Shown: positions 14,227 through 14,520 of the stretch, piece after piece
Layout of the letters: every line of letters starts with the position of its first letter
Position numbering within the stretch: the first letter of the stretch is position 1
Origin: an uncultured Xanthobacteraceae bacterium
GTDB taxonomy: Bacteria; Pseudomonadota; Alphaproteobacteria; Rhizobiales; Xanthobacteraceae
Assembly: GCA_955652925.1 (NCBI GenBank)
Contig: CATPCO010000618.1
Coordinates: 1 to 14,520 of the forward strand
Length of the DNA stretch: 14,520 nt
Direction: 5' to 3'
Position numbers and translations under genes: made by a program
The notes under the pieces: generated by a model
What the model saw: only the letters and a program-made list of their open reading frames with translations
What the model was told of the DNA's origin: nothing
The model's database searches: none

Positions 14227-14520
14227 ATGCCAGGGCTGATCGATACGATCGCGCGGCGCAAGGTTGACGCGCATCGCCCTTGTCCGCGCTTCATCGTCGA
14301 CGAGGAGGGCTGGCGTTCTGTCTCTGCGCGACTTGCAGAGGGCCACTGGTGTCTGCTCGGCTTGTGGGGCGATACCGGCGTCGTGCACATGGCAGTGCTC
14401 GACGAAGCGCCGAGCCCCGCGCAAACGGCGGTCGTAAGCCTCGACTGCCCCGCCGGCCGCTTCCCTTCGGTTGGCGCGCTCAATCCAGCGGCCATCCGGC
14501 TCGAACGGGCGATCCGCAGC
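14227..14520 (+). CDS. hyfG: Hydrogenase-4 subunit G-like, N-terminal NuoC-like part (3' end off window)
   Basis: The first 98 codons of a gene that runs off the right edge. It starts at ATG 14227, two bases after the hyfF stop, and is the fifth gene of the operon. The visible part resembles the NuoC-like N-terminal domain that is fused to the NuoD/large-subunit domain in HyfG/HycE. It shows FIVDEEGW, SLDCPAGRFPSV and GALNPAAIRLERAIRS, the stretch that leads into the large-subunit domain. No metal-binding cysteines are expected in this part. The large-subunit motifs that would tell a [NiFe] hydrogenase from a cofactor-free complex I-like (Ehr) protein lie beyond the window. Position and motif fit make the call likely, but it is partial. 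Confidence 0.75.
   Translation, partial: MPGLIDTIARRKVDAHRPCPRFIVDEEGWRSVSARLAEGHWCLLGLWGDTGVVHMAVLDEAPSPAQTAVVSLDCPAGRFPSVGALNPAAIRLERAIRS

Noticed and set aside
1..14520. CRISPR array, insertion sequence or transposase, rRNA, intact tRNA
   Set aside because: No spaced direct repeats, transposase-like frames, rRNA-like stretches or complete cloverleaf were seen on either strand by eye.

Overview
The window is GC-rich and densely coded. Gene style suggests an alphaproteobacterium, probably of the Rhizobiales/Hyphomicrobiales. The reasons are the otsB-GH15-otsA arrangement, two promoters of the general-stress sigma-factor type (EcfG/RpoE2) and a Hyf-like respiratory membrane cluster. This assignment is inferred from gene content; no rRNA or other marker gene is present.

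Region 1 (1-1081): the 3' part of a DHRS6/BDH2-like short-chain dehydrogenase enters from the left edge. It is followed by the 3' half of a tRNA-like sequence on the minus strand (best fit tRNA-Arg, loop with ACG) and by a solitary HicB-type antitoxin-like gene on the minus strand. The tRNA scrap plus the lone hicB look like the edge or scar of an integrated element.

Region 2 (about 1188-5280, plus strand): a tightly coupled trehalose operon. It encodes trehalose-6-phosphate phosphatase (otsB), a GH15 glucoamylase/trehalase-like hydrolase, and trehalose-6-phosphate synthase (otsA, TTG start with a strong Shine-Dalgarno). A GGAAC-N18-TT element precedes it, and an imperfect hairpin follows it.

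Region 3 (about 5401-8760, plus strand): a two-gene operon of a GT4 glycosyltransferase and an amylo-alpha-1,6-glucosidase/glycogen-debranching-type protein. It is headed by a second EcfG-like element (GGAAC-N17-CGTT). Regions 2 and 3 thus look like one stress regulon for alpha-glucan and trehalose metabolism.

Region 4 (about 8805-14520, plus strand): after an AT-rich promoter segment comes a small XRE-type regulator whose stop codon overlaps the start of a hyfB-like gene. Then follow hyfC-, hyfE- and hyfF-like genes with overlapping ends, and the start of a hyfG-like gene that runs off the right edge. These encode the membrane arm of a complex I-related, hydrogenase-4/Ehr-type complex. hyfD is absent from the usual order. 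Whether the complex is a true hydrogenase depends on the HyfG large-subunit cysteines, which lie outside the window.

The most interesting points are the paired stress promoters, the GH15 enzyme placed inside the ots operon, the coupled XRE-hyf arrangement, a hidden Shine-Dalgarno/9-codon leader before the XRE gene, and an exact 27-bp duplication in the first membrane helix of HyfF.
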